Position numbers and translations under genes: made by a program. Of a stretch of 64,000 nt of DNA, positions 27,225 through 35,576 are shown piece by piece. Position 1 is the stretch's first letter; each line of letters begins with the position of its first letter. Source of the DNA: Sphingopyxis sp. MSC1_008 (GTDB lineage Bacteria; Pseudomonadota; Alphaproteobacteria; Sphingomonadales; Sphingomonadaceae); the NCBI RefSeq assembly GCF_023197165.1, contig NZ_JALPRD010000010.1, forward strand, positions 1 through 64,000, read 5' to 3'. Under the pieces are notes generated by a model. That model made no database searches, was not told where the DNA came from, and was given only the letters and a program-made list of their open reading frames with translations.

Positions 27225-27802
27225 TCCATGTCTCCCAGGAGCGCGTCGCTCGTGACGATCGCTTCGGCGATTTCGGCGATCCGGCGGTTGGTGCGCATCG
27301 CCTGGCCGCGCAGGAGCGCGTAGGCGGCGGGCTCGTCGATTGCGCGGCGTTTCATCAGGATGGCTTTGGCGCGATCGACCACCGTGCGCTCGGCCAGGGC
27401 ATTTTTGGCTTCATCGAGTTCGCGCTGGAGTCGCGAAAAGGCTTGGAACCGGCGCACGGCAAGGTCGATGACCGGCTTGATCCGCTGTTTCGACAGGCCG
27501 TCGACGACATAGGCCGACACGCCCGCGTCGATCGCGGCGCCAGTTGCCTCGGTATCGCTCTGGTCGACAAACATCGCGATCGGCCGGGCGAGGGCGCGTG
27601 ACATGGCAAAAAAATCCTCAAGCAGGTCGCGGCTGGGATTTTCCAGATTGACCAATATGACTTCGGGTTTCGCCTCTTCGATTTGCGCGACCAGCGCACC
27701 CGCCGGATCGATCAGTACCAGGTCGTCGAGCCCCGCCTCGCGCAAACCATCGGAGATGATCGCCGCGCGCGTCGTGCTGGTGTCGATGATCGCGATCCGC
27801 AT
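27221..27802 (-). CDS. nasT: NasT-type ANTAR antiterminator
   Basis: The 193-residue protein has an N-terminal response-regulator fold (MRIAIIDTSTTRAAIISDGL) and a C-terminal three-helix ANTAR RNA-binding domain (NALAERTVVDRAKAILMKRRAIDEPAAYALLRGQAM). The residue at the usual phosphoacceptor position is Asn52 (VILVNLENPSRD), not Asp, consistent with control by NasS binding rather than phosphorylation. It is translated just before nasS (ATGA overlap) and should bind the hairpins at 25877-25930. Confidence 0.93.
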   Translation of the reverse strand: MRIAIIDTSTTRAAIISDGLREAGLDDLVLIDPAGALVAQIEEAKPEVILVNLENPSRDLLEDFFAMSRALARPIAMFVDQSDTEATGAAIDAGVSAYVVDGLSKQRIKPVIDLAVRRFQAFSRLQRELDEAKNALAERTVVDRAKAILMKRRAIDEPAAYALLRGQAMRTNRRIAEIAEAIVTSDALLGDME

Positions 27803-28010
27803 GGCGGCGCCTTTAAGGTGTGGCGTTCAAAACCGCTAGTGGGATCGTGCTTCACGCATCCAAGCTAACATATCGTGCCCGAATTTTGACATTTTCAACC
27901 ACAAATGGGGCAACGGCTTCCTTGTTGACCGCGCGAAAAGCCGAGGCTGCATTGACGATCTCGCCGATTTGACCGGAAGATTGTTCGGTTGGCGGAGCGG
28001 AAGGGTTTTA

Positions 28011-28210
28011 GGGTCAGGACCCATTGATTTGCGGTGACGGCTGTGATTCAGGTTTGGGGTGAGGAGCCTGAATGATGAGTGATTTGTATTGGCTGACGGA
28101 CGAGCAGATGGCGCGTTTTCAGCCGTATTTTCCGAAGAGCCATGGCCGCGAGCGGGTCGACGATCGACGGGTTTTGAGCGGGATCATCTTCGTCAACCGC
28201 AATGGGTTTG
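28011..28210 (+). mobile_element. IS5-like element remnant: left end and 5' part of the transposase
   Basis: The left end begins near the palindromic GGGTCAGGACCC (28011-28022). A transposase ORF from 28072 follows, starting MMSDLYWLTDEQMARFQPYF and reading to VNRNG at 28206 in good IS5-family style. There the homology stops and the IS21-like end begins. Only about 45 residues of a transposase of some 270 remain, and no right end is present. It cannot be active. Confidence 0.75.
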
Positions 28211-28516
28211 GATCGGCGTGCAAAAAAGGACCCCGTTCGCGGGGTGATCGGCGTCTAAAAGGGACCCCTCATTTCGATGGTTTAAGCAGCGGCCTGGATA
28301 ATCAGGCGGCGAGATCGGGATGTTGGTTTTGGAGACAGTGGTTCGGATTCGGCGTGAGTATGCCGGCGGCAAGGCGATCAAGGCGATCGCGCGGGATTTG
28401 CATGTATCGCGGAAGGTGATCCGCAAGGCGATCCGGGCGCCGGAAGGCGCATACGATTATCAGCGCAAGGTTCAGCCGCTGCCGCGGATCGGGCCGTTTC
28501 AGGATCGCCTGAACAC
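28211..28516 (+). mobile_element. istA: IS21-like element remnant: left end repeats and 5' part of istA
   Basis: Two near-identical terminal repeats GATCGGCGT(GCAAAAAAGG)ACCCC at 28211-28234 and 28246-28268 are typical of the multiple end repeats of IS21 elements. From ATG 28320 the ORF reads MLVLETVVRIRREYAGGKAI and contains the IstA N-terminal helix-turn-helix (IKAIARDLHVSRKVIRKAIR). Homology ends at about 28515 (PFQDRLN). istB and the rest of istA are missing. Confidence 0.8.
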
Positions 28517-28746
28517 ATGCTGTTCATCGTTGGCGCCAGGACGCCCGCTTGGTGCTGCTCGAACTGGAACTGCCGGATATCCTCGGTGCTCGCGGTGTGG
28601 GGCGAGCGACGCAGCCAAGTTGCGAACCGTCCGACGTCGCGAAGATAGTTACGCTGCGTCTCCGTGGAGAACCCGCGCATGGTCATATCGTCGATCAGGC
28701 GCTGGCGCAGCGGGCTGATCGGGCCAATCTGGATAAGCTCGTTCAT
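28515..28746 (-). pseudogene. tyrosine recombinase N-terminal fragment
   Basis: Read on the minus strand from ATG 28746, the sequence MNELIQIGPISPLRQRLIDD continues DMTMRGFSTETQRNYLRDVGRF and EDIRQFQFEQHQAGVLAPTMNS. This is the SAM-like core-binding domain of an integrase of the type often carried next to IS91-like elements. It breaks off exactly where the istA remnant ends. The catalytic Arg-His-Arg-Tyr domain is absent. Confidence 0.75.
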
Positions 28747-28878
28747 CGTTCGACTCCTCAGTTGAAGGAGCCGAAAGGGTCTGCCTACGGCAGCCGACGT
28801 TCAATCAGCCGCGACGGTCGCTGGACGGCTTTACGTCGAGGCTCGCGCCAATCCGCGGAGCGGTTCGTGCACCGGCCA

Positions 28879-31800
28879 TTAATCGTCGCTCGAAATCAAG
28901 CTGAACGGCGCCCACGCGGAGGGGTGGGCCCAACTGGCGGTCCAGTTCGCAACAATACTGCCGTCGCTCCGCTTGCCGCTTCTTATGGCGCGGATGGCGG
29001 CTTGACGCGCCTCTGCTCGACTGAGTGCCGGCTGCGCTTTCGCAGTCGCCATCGTTTCGACGGTGAGGGCGGCCGTGGCGTCATCGGCTACCCGCCAGTG
29101 GCTTGCCAGAAGCGACTTCGCACCGGCATAAAGGAAAGCGCGCCCCAAGGCCGAAAGGCTGTCGGATCCGCGTTCGCTCGATGCCGTATTGCACGCTGAC
29201 AAAATGACCCACTCCGCATTCAAACTTAAGGCCGCGGCTTCCGATGCCGCTAGAAGGCCATCGTCGCCCGATTTTTCCTCAGCGGGATACGAGAGGACAA
29301 GGCCCGGCTCGTTTCGCCCATCGAGCTCGCCTGGTAAAAGCCCGTGAGTGGCAAAGACGACAACCCCCGCATTCTCAATCCGCCGATCTGCGCGAACGGC
29401 CTCCTCGGTTGCCGCAGCACCCAATGTAATCGCTGAGGGTTCCGAACCCATGACTTCGGCCAAAGCCACGAGCTCGCGCCGCGTCCCCGCTAGCGGCGCG
29501 AAGTCCTTGAACGCGCCGCCCAACTGCGGATCGCCATATCCCACAAAAGGCACGCCATTCGAGGGTGAGAGCTTTGTGTTCCCGGTTCGGAAGGCGGAAA
29601 TGGACGGGAGCGTGACAAGCGCATGCCGGTCACCCAGCCACTGGAGCGTTACCAAACTTTCCGCACCGCCATCACTCTCAGAAGGTGCGCTGGTAATTAA
29701 CATGTCTAGCGGCAGGTCAGCAATCGGGCCAGCTGCGGTCACGAAGAGGCGCTTCTTCGTTGCGATGAGGTGGTCCATTGGCTCGACCAGCAGAGCGAAG
29801 AGCGCGTGTGCAGTTTGCACATCAAAATCTTGGCTCACATCGTCGAGCGAGCCGCATGTCTTCGGATCGACTTGGCATCGCAGCTTCCAGACATGGTCAC
29901 GCACTTCTGCTTGGCTTTGACCCAGGCGTTTCCATTCAGCCCGGTCCGCTGAAACCGCAAAGATATGGATATCTTCAGCAACTGGGACAATCATCAGCAG
30001 GGCTTCGTCGCCCGAAAGCCGCTTTTGCAGGTCCGATATCGATATGGCGTGCGTTGCGATCAACGAGCTGTATTCCGGGAAGTCGCGGCGCAACTGTTCG
30101 TCAGTCGCGGCAAGCAGCGTCGATGCGGCCGTGATTTCCCGGTTAAGAGCCTGCGCTTTGTCGGCCAAGCCTTGGCCAACTGCCTCGACGCCTTTTGCGT
30201 CAAGGATTTTAATGCGGGTGGCGAGATCCTGCTGTTTTCTGGTGAGTTCGGCGAGCGCGCCAGACCCTGCCGCTTGCCGCGCAGCGGTCTGGATCATTGC
30301 GAGCCCCGCTTGCGAGACCTCGAAATCCTGAGCTGCCAGGAAGACTTCTTCACGTAATGCGTCGGAAATAGCGGATGCCGTCCCCGACGTGGTCGCCGCT
30401 AGGGTAAGGAAAGTTGAAAACGCGGCGCTCAACGGATCACGACCCCCCTGCGCGCGGGCACTCTGCTCGGAAAACGCCGTTCCGCCTTGATCTGCCTGGG
30501 CAGGCGCGCGGCGAGCACGAGCGACACTCATCGCGTCGCGCGCCAGCGCCAATGCTTCGGGGTGTCCTTTCGGCCGACGTGACAATATTCTCGCCAAGGT
30601 CATTTTGCTTGCCGCGATATCGGGATGAAGCGGGGGCAGCAGCGCGTTTCGGATTTCGAGTCCACGCCGCGCCGAAGCCTCTGCTTCGCGTGCCTTGTTT
30701 TGCAAGTCGAGGATCGCGGCCAGATTATTGTATGATGTCGCTGTATCGGGGTGGCGCTCGCCAAGCTTGGCCTTGCGGATCGCCAAGGCCTGCCGAAAGA
30801 AAACCTCCCCTTCGTCCGTCAGTCCCGCCCGGGATTCAAGTACGGCCAGCGCGTTCAATGTTCTGGCTACCGCGATGCTGTCCCGTCCGTTGACCTGCTC
30901 TTCGATTGCCAACGCCTGCCGCAGCAGCGGCTCGCCGTCATCATGGCGGCCGCGCGCAGAGACGTTCGCGGCAAGGCCCACTAGCGCAGCGGCCGTCGCA
31001 GGATGGTTTGGGCCATAAATAACCTCGTTCATTCCAAGAATGCGCCGCCTCAACGGCTCCGCTTCAGTCAGGCGCTGTTGTGCTTCGAGATTGCCGGCAA
31101 GAACGCCATAGTCCGCCGCAACCCTTGCACTCTCGTCTCCAAAAGTCTTGCGATCGATCTCGATTGCGCGGCGGATCAAAGGCTCTCCCGCCGCAGCCCG
31201 GCCGGAAAAGAGAAGCGTGCTCGCAAGGTTCGCCAGATCGCTGGAGACCGCAGGGCTGGACACGCCGCTGCTCAGCTCAGCAATTGCCAACGCCTTGCGA
31301 AATTGCGCCTCTGCGTCGGACAGTCGTCCCTGATTCAAATAGAGTGCGCCCAGATTGCTCAGATCACGGCCGACGAGAGCATGGGCCGAGCCGAGAGCGC
31401 CACTGTCGACCTCGAGCGCCTTCTGGTACAGTTTTTCCGCCTCGCCGAATTTGCCAAGCGTCTCCTTGATGTTGCCGAGGCTACCAAGATTGAATGAGGT
31501 CACCGCATGGTTTTCCCCGTTGATTTTTTGGGCCAAGCGAAGCGCGTCACTCAACACGGTCTCCGCCTCGCGATATCGAGCCTGCTCCGTCAGGTTGTCG
31601 CCCAAGCCATTGTAGAGCGTGGGCAGGTTGGCGGCCTCCGGACCCAGCCCCGCTTCCGTATTCGCGATCGACGCGCGATGGAGAGGTTCGGCTTCACTAT
31701 GCTTCGATTGCGCATCAAGTACCAACGCCAGACTATTCTGTGCGCTCGCAGTGACAACGTGGGTTTGGCCGAAGACGTCGCGCGCCTGGGCAAGTGCTTC

Positions 31801-32247
31801 GCGCCCAATTGTCTCCGCCTCGGCGATGCGAGCCTGAGAAAAAACGGTATTGCTCAGCGATAGACGCGCGATGACCTCATATTCTCGGCCACCGCCATCC
31901 GGAATTGATTGGGCGACCGCGATCGCCTTGCGTGCCAGCTGCTCGCTGGCCACGACGTCGCCGGCAACATTGGCATAAGTGGGCGCCATTGTGAGAAGTT
32001 GTAGGCAATAATCGGGCTGATCGGACGGCGCAGTGCACTTCGCAATTGCCTTATCGAGGACTTTATATGCATCGGCATAGCGTCCTTCAGCAAATGCCTT
32101 CTCGGCCTCCAGCGAGCGAGCCCGTTCGGCGGGCTCGGCTCTCGCGGCATCAAAATTCCCCGATATAAACAACGCTGCCGCAAGGGCCACGAAGAGAACA
32201 ACAACCGGTTTGAAACTGCCAGATTTTGAAGGCGGACGCTTAACCAC
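28879..32247 (-). CDS. TPR-CHAT (caspase-like) protein
   Basis: The 1122-residue protein has an N-terminal hydrophobic segment (about residues 13-32) that could be an anchor or signal. Some dozen 42-residue kinesin-light-chain-like TPRs cover about residues 40-560, followed by a helical linker. A C-terminal CHAT peptidase domain spans about 780-1115. The expected catalytic pair is visible: His968 in VVVFATHGLLPG and Cys1019 in WVILSACNTAS. CHAT proteases are related to caspases and separase; roles include defence and regulated proteolysis. The gene looks less GC-rich by eye and adjoins a mobile-element scar, which suggests transfer. Confidence 0.9.
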   Translation of the reverse strand: MVKRPPSKSGSFKPVVVLFVALAAALFISGNFDAARAEPAERARSLEAEKAFAEGRYADAYKVLDKAIAKCTAPSDQPDYCLQLLTMAPTYANVAGDVVASEQLARKAIAVAQSIPDGGGREYEVIARLSLSNTVFSQARIAEAETIGREALAQARDVFGQTHVVTASAQNSLALVLDAQSKHSEAEPLHRASIANTEAGLGPEAANLPTLYNGLGDNLTEQARYREAETVLSDALRLAQKINGENHAVTSFNLGSLGNIKETLGKFGEAEKLYQKALEVDSGALGSAHALVGRDLSNLGALYLNQGRLSDAEAQFRKALAIAELSSGVSSPAVSSDLANLASTLLFSGRAAAGEPLIRRAIEIDRKTFGDESARVAADYGVLAGNLEAQQRLTEAEPLRRRILGMNEVIYGPNHPATAAALVGLAANVSARGRHDDGEPLLRQALAIEEQVNGRDSIAVARTLNALAVLESRAGLTDEGEVFFRQALAIRKAKLGERHPDTATSYNNLAAILDLQNKAREAEASARRGLEIRNALLPPLHPDIAASKMTLARILSRRPKGHPEALALARDAMSVARARRAPAQADQGGTAFSEQSARAQGGRDPLSAAFSTFLTLAATTSGTASAISDALREEVFLAAQDFEVSQAGLAMIQTAARQAAGSGALAELTRKQQDLATRIKILDAKGVEAVGQGLADKAQALNREITAASTLLAATDEQLRRDFPEYSSLIATHAISISDLQKRLSGDEALLMIVPVAEDIHIFAVSADRAEWKRLGQSQAEVRDHVWKLRCQVDPKTCGSLDDVSQDFDVQTAHALFALLVEPMDHLIATKKRLFVTAAGPIADLPLDMLITSAPSESDGGAESLVTLQWLGDRHALVTLPSISAFRTGNTKLSPSNGVPFVGYGDPQLGGAFKDFAPLAGTRRELVALAEVMGSEPSAITLGAAATEEAVRADRRIENAGVVVFATHGLLPGELDGRNEPGLVLSYPAEEKSGDDGLLAASEAAALSLNAEWVILSACNTASSERGSDSLSALGRAFLYAGAKSLLASHWRVADDATAALTVETMATAKAQPALSRAEARQAAIRAIRSGKRSDGSIVANWTASWAHPSAWAPFSLISSDD

Positions 32248-32503
32248 ACGGTCGATGTAGCATCTGGTGCATCAAGGTCTAGTTATCGTTGGTCGGCCTA
32301 AGCCGGATCGCCACGAATGTCCGCTTTCGATGTTCTGCATCCGGCAGCAGACTATCTTCAGTCGGCCAAAGTCTTCCGCTATGGAGTTCTGGCGCTGATC
32401 CGCGGCGTAAACGGCATCGCGTCATTGGCCATCCCGCCTCAATCGCGAGCTTATTGTCCGGTTGTCCCGAGACAGTCGGGCGCGGTCCTGCTAGGAGCAT
32501 AGC

Positions 32504-33520
32504 ATGACCTTCAACCTCTCCGGCGCGCCGGCCGAAATCGCAATTGATTTCGGAACGGCGAATATACGAATAATCCACCGCGATGGAGGCGTCATCTTCG
32601 ATGAGCCCTCGCTTTGCTGTCTTCTTGGTGGCCTGCACGATCAGCCCCGGTTTGTTGCTGCCGGAGCGTCGGTTCGTGCGATGATGGACAGAACGCCCGC
32701 GGAAATGCGTGTCCGGCGGCCACTAAAACGAGGGGTTCTGCAAGATATCGGCGCCGCCACGCATTTGCTCCGCTATGCTGCTTCGCACGCGATCAGACGC
32801 CGGAGTTTCAGAACCCCGCGTGTTATGATCGGATTACCAGCGGACGTGACGAAGGCCGAACGAAACGCCATGCTCACTGCTGCACGCGACGCGGCGCTAA
32901 ATCCAATTGGCTTCGTGTCGGAGCCGCTCGCTGCGGCAGTCGGGGCGAATATCGAGATCGATGCTCCGAGAGGAACGATGATCGTCGAATGCGGCGCGGG
33001 CACGACCGAGGTCGCTGTTTTGTCCCTGGGAGGGATCTGCGTAACCCGTTCGCTTCGCGGCGGGGGCGCTGAGCTCGAAGCGGCGATCGGCGAGGATCTT
33101 CATGCCCGGTACAAACTGCTCGTCGGCCGCGGCAGCGCCGAGCAGCTTAAACATGCGCTCGGCGAAGCCTTTATCCCAGGCGGCTCCGCTGACGCCATCG
33201 AAGTCAAGGGTCGGAGCCTTGTGACCGGATTGCCGACCGCCATCCGCATCGCGCCGATCGAACTCGGCGAAGTGATTGAGAGACATGCACAGCACATCGT
33301 CGATCTCATCCTGGAGCTGCTCGCCGATACGCCGCCCGAGTTGAGCAAGGATATCCACGGCCAAGGTATCCTCCTTACCGGCGGGGGCGCCGCCACGCTC
33401 GCGCTCCGGCAAAAGATCGAAGAAGGAACCGGTCTTCGCGTGACAATTGCTGAGGAGCCTGCCCTGTGCGTCGCTAGAGGGCTATTCAAAATCCTGCAAA
33501 ATCCGTCACCCAGTAGTTGA
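32504..33520 (+). CDS. divergent MreB-like actin homologue
   Basis: The 338-residue protein has the actin/Hsp70 ATPase core: phosphate-1 IDFGTANIRIIHRDGGVIFDEPS near residue 14, phosphate-2 VECGAGTTEVAVLSLGG near 160 and adenosine motif ILLTGGGAATL near 290. It matches MreB in length and order. Canonical MreB has DIGGGTTE at phosphate-2, so the Asp-to-Glu/Cys change marks a divergent paralogue. No mreC or mreD follows. It is divergent from the TPR-CHAT gene over a 256-bp intergenic region and abuts the convergent universal stress gene. Confidence 0.85.
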   Translation: MTFNLSGAPAEIAIDFGTANIRIIHRDGGVIFDEPSLCCLLGGLHDQPRFVAAGASVRAMMDRTPAEMRVRRPLKRGVLQDIGAATHLLRYAASHAIRRRSFRTPRVMIGLPADVTKAERNAMLTAARDAALNPIGFVSEPLAAAVGANIEIDAPRGTMIVECGAGTTEVAVLSLGGICVTRSLRGGGAELEAAIGEDLHARYKLLVGRGSAEQLKHALGEAFIPGGSADAIEVKGRSLVTGLPTAIRIAPIELGEVIERHAQHIVDLILELLADTPPELSKDIHGQGILLTGGGAATLALRQKIEEGTGLRVTIAEEPALCVARGLFKILQNPSPSS

Positions 33521-34414
33521 TCAGGACGCGGGCGCCGGCTGGGTATCGGCTTCGCGCACAATCAATATATCCCCTTCGAGGGTATCGAGAAGCTTGCGGT
33601 GGGTGCTGCCGATCAATGCATCGAACAGCGCCCCATGCCCGTTGCTCCCGACGACGGTGAGATCAATGCGATGATCCTCGACATAATCGGGAAGCAAGTC
33701 TTCGGGCGATCCAAAGCCCGCGATCGACTTGACCCCCTGCTCGAGAGTGCTGTTCGCGACACCTCCATCCTGTAAAAGCCGGTTCAGTTCTGCTTCCTTT
33801 TGGGCGGCTTCATGGGAGAAATCGCGATCGTCCAGCAGGCTCGAATAAGGAAAGTCAAAGGCATGAAATAGGGTAAGCGCGGCGCCCGGGAAGTACGCCG
33901 ACGCGACGCGAAGCGCCTCCAGCGAGTCCTGCGAAGCGTCGGTCGTGGCCAAGACCCGCGCATAGCCGCCGGCCATACGCTCGCGGACGACGAGCACGGG
34001 AATCTGGGTCCTGCGAACCAACCGATCGACGGTGCTGCCGAGGAAGACGCGACCGAGCGTCTCGTCATGACCAAAGCCAGTCACGATCAGATCACATCGC
34101 TCACGCTCGGCGATTGCGTGAATCGATGACGCCGGATCTCCTTCTTCGACGATCAGGCGGATATTGCCCGCGCCGCTCCCGATGTCGCGGGCAAGACGCC
34201 AACGCATGCGCTCGATCGGATCCGCTTGCCGGCGCCATTTGCGCGGACGTTCGTCGAGCATGTCGGCTGCGCCGGTTTCCGCAACCGCGACGGCGACAAG
34301 CTCGGCGGTCCACTGTTCCGCAAGGGCCACCGCACGGTCGAGCGCGCGGTCGCAGCGGCAGCTGAGGTCCGTCGCAAGGAGAATTCTGCTGGGGGGCGCC
34401 GATTTAGCGATCAT
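33521..34414 (-). CDS. tandem universal stress protein
   Basis: The 297-residue protein has two UspA domains. The first (about residues 8-145) ends with the ATP-binding-type motif GFGHDETLGRVFLGSTVDRLVRRTQIPVLVV. The second (about 150-290) ends VVGSNGHGALFDALIGSTHRKLL. Both contain the G-2x-G-9x-G(S/T) pattern of ATP-binding Usps. Such proteins support survival in stasis or low oxygen. It ends against the MreB-like gene with no gap and lies 79 bp after the rnk-like gene on the same strand. Confidence 0.9.
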   Translation of the reverse strand: MIAKSAPPSRILLATDLSCRCDRALDRAVALAEQWTAELVAVAVAETGAADMLDERPRKWRRQADPIERMRWRLARDIGSGAGNIRLIVEEGDPASSIHAIAERERCDLIVTGFGHDETLGRVFLGSTVDRLVRRTQIPVLVVRERMAGGYARVLATTDASQDSLEALRVASAYFPGAALTLFHAFDFPYSSLLDDRDFSHEAAQKEAELNRLLQDGGVANSTLEQGVKSIAGFGSPEDLLPDYVEDHRIDLTVVGSNGHGALFDALIGSTHRKLLDTLEGDILIVREADTQPAPAS

Positions 34415-34493
34415 GTAAGAGCTCCAGTGAAGATGTCGCGGCCGGTCTTAAGGCGATGGGATATACCTCGCTTGCCCGGCCGCGAACCGCGGT

Positions 34494-34904
34494 TCATGGT
34501 GCGCTGACCTCCTGCCGCACGCGCACGATCGTCAGCTCGCGCTCATGACCTTCACGATCCGGCCACAAAATCGAGTGGCCCTCGCGCAGCCCGATCAATC
34601 CAGCGCCGACCGGCGTGAGGATTGAAACGCGGCCGTCCGAAATGTCGGCGTCCTTCGGAAAAACGAGTTTCACTGAACGGGTCGAGCCATGGGCGTCATG
34701 GAACTCTACCGTCGCCCCCATGACGACAACGTCGGCCGGAATTCGCTCGCGAGAATAAAATTTCGCTCGCGTCATCTCGTCGAGCAACATCGCGGAGACC
34801 TGTGGCGACCGTTCGGCGGCTGCAAGGGCCAGATCGCCCAGTAAGTCGGCCTCGCTGTCGATCATGTGAATGGGAGGGCGCTTGGAACGCTTCGGTTTTG
34901 TCAT
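34494..34904 (-). CDS. rnk: Rnk-type nucleoside diphosphate kinase regulator (GreA/B C-terminal fold)
   Basis: The 136-residue protein has a short N-terminal helical part (IHMIDSEADLLGDLALAA) and a GreA/GreB-like C-terminal FKBP-fold domain (VVMGATVEFHDA, VFPKDADISDGRVSILTPVGAGLIGLREGHSI). It lacks the long Gre coiled coil, as in Rnk, and should bind RNA polymerase near the secondary channel. Placed upstream of the universal stress gene, it may share its stress-linked expression. Confidence 0.85.
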   Translation of the reverse strand: MTKPKRSKRPPIHMIDSEADLLGDLALAAAERSPQVSAMLLDEMTRAKFYSRERIPADVVVMGATVEFHDAHGSTRSVKLVFPKDADISDGRVSILTPVGAGLIGLREGHSILWPDREGHERELTIVRVRQEVSAP

Positions 34905-35208
34905 GTTTCATACTTTCACAGGCGAGCGCGCGCACAAGGGGGCGCTCGTACATTTGAGTGTCGCAAAAATTAAAAGGATGGCCCCCGGGTCAGGGGCGCG
35001 AAGCACCATGTGACCGGGGGCAATTAGCCCGCGAGAAGCTGTCCACTTTCGGTTCGAAAACGGCAAAGATGCTGTGCATTGTGCATGGCGGCATGATGCG
35101 CCGCAACGAGAGTCGAGTCAACCGCTGTAGCCCCGGTCGGTCGGCGCGGCGGCACCGAATTGAGGTTGTGGGCCGCCGCAACGGGCGAGCAGGGCGGCCC
35201 GGTTGTGA
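34905..35208. other. 304-bp intergenic region between rnk and ridA
   Basis: No credible gene was found on either strand. The only recognisable element is the hairpin and T-rich tract at 34964-35021, read as the terminator of the ridA transcript. The part next to rnk presumably holds its promoter, but no clear boxes were seen. Confidence 0.6.
34964..35021 (-). terminator. probable terminator of the alr-dadA-ridA operon
   Basis: On the minus strand GCCCCCGGTCA (35021-35011) pairs with TGACCCGGGGGC (34992-34981), a stem of 11 bp with one bulged G and an 18-nt loop. The T-rich tract CCTTTTAATTTTTG follows within a few bases. The large loop and short gap before the Ts make it less than ideal, but its place after ridA fits. 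Confidence 0.5.
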
Positions 35209-35556
35209 TCAGGGAAGAGCGGCAGTGACGATGATCTCGACCCGATAGTCCGGCGTCGCGAGCTTGACCTCGCCAGTCGCGCGGGCGGGGGCGTTGGCGC
35301 CGCCGACCCACTGATCCCAGACCCTGTTCATCGCGCCGAAATCCTCAATGTCGGCGAGCCAGATCGTCGCTGTCAGAATATGCGACTTGTCGGTCCCTGC
35401 CTCGGCGAGGAGGGCGTCGATCTTGTCGAGCACCGCACGCGTCTGCGCGGCCGTATCCTCGCCAGGCGCGCCGATCTGGCCGGCGAGATAAACAAGACCG
35501 TTATGGATCACTGCCTGGCTCATGCGCGGGCCCGGATGAAGTCGTTCAATAGTCAT
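35209..35556 (-). CDS. RidA family protein
   Basis: The 115-residue protein MTIERLHPGPRMSQAVIHNG is of the YjgF/YER057c/UK114 family. Visible signatures are LVYLAGQIGAPGEDTAAQTRAVLDKIDALLAEAGTDKS and the C-terminal VKLATPDYRVEIIVTAALP, including the arginine that binds the substrate carboxylate. RidA hydrolyses reactive imines. After dadA it would remove the imine product of D-amino-acid oxidation before it damages PLP enzymes. It lies 20 bp after dadA. Confidence 0.9.
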   Translation of the reverse strand: MTIERLHPGPRMSQAVIHNGLVYLAGQIGAPGEDTAAQTRAVLDKIDALLAEAGTDKSHILTATIWLADIEDFGAMNRVWDQWVGGANAPARATGEVKLATPDYRVEIIVTAALP

Positions 35557-35576
35557 GATATGTCTTTCCTTATAGT

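Noticed and set aside
28320..28718. istA frame continuing to 28718 as one protein
   Set aside because: IstA homology ends at ~28515; the rest is the antisense of a recombinase fragment, so no fused protein is meant.
32279..32638. 119-codon minus-strand frame over the CHAT/MreB-like intergenic region
   Set aside because: It overlaps the MreB-like gene start and one AAAGCGGAC repeat; its RKRTFVAIRLRPTN tail looks like repeat-derived sequence.
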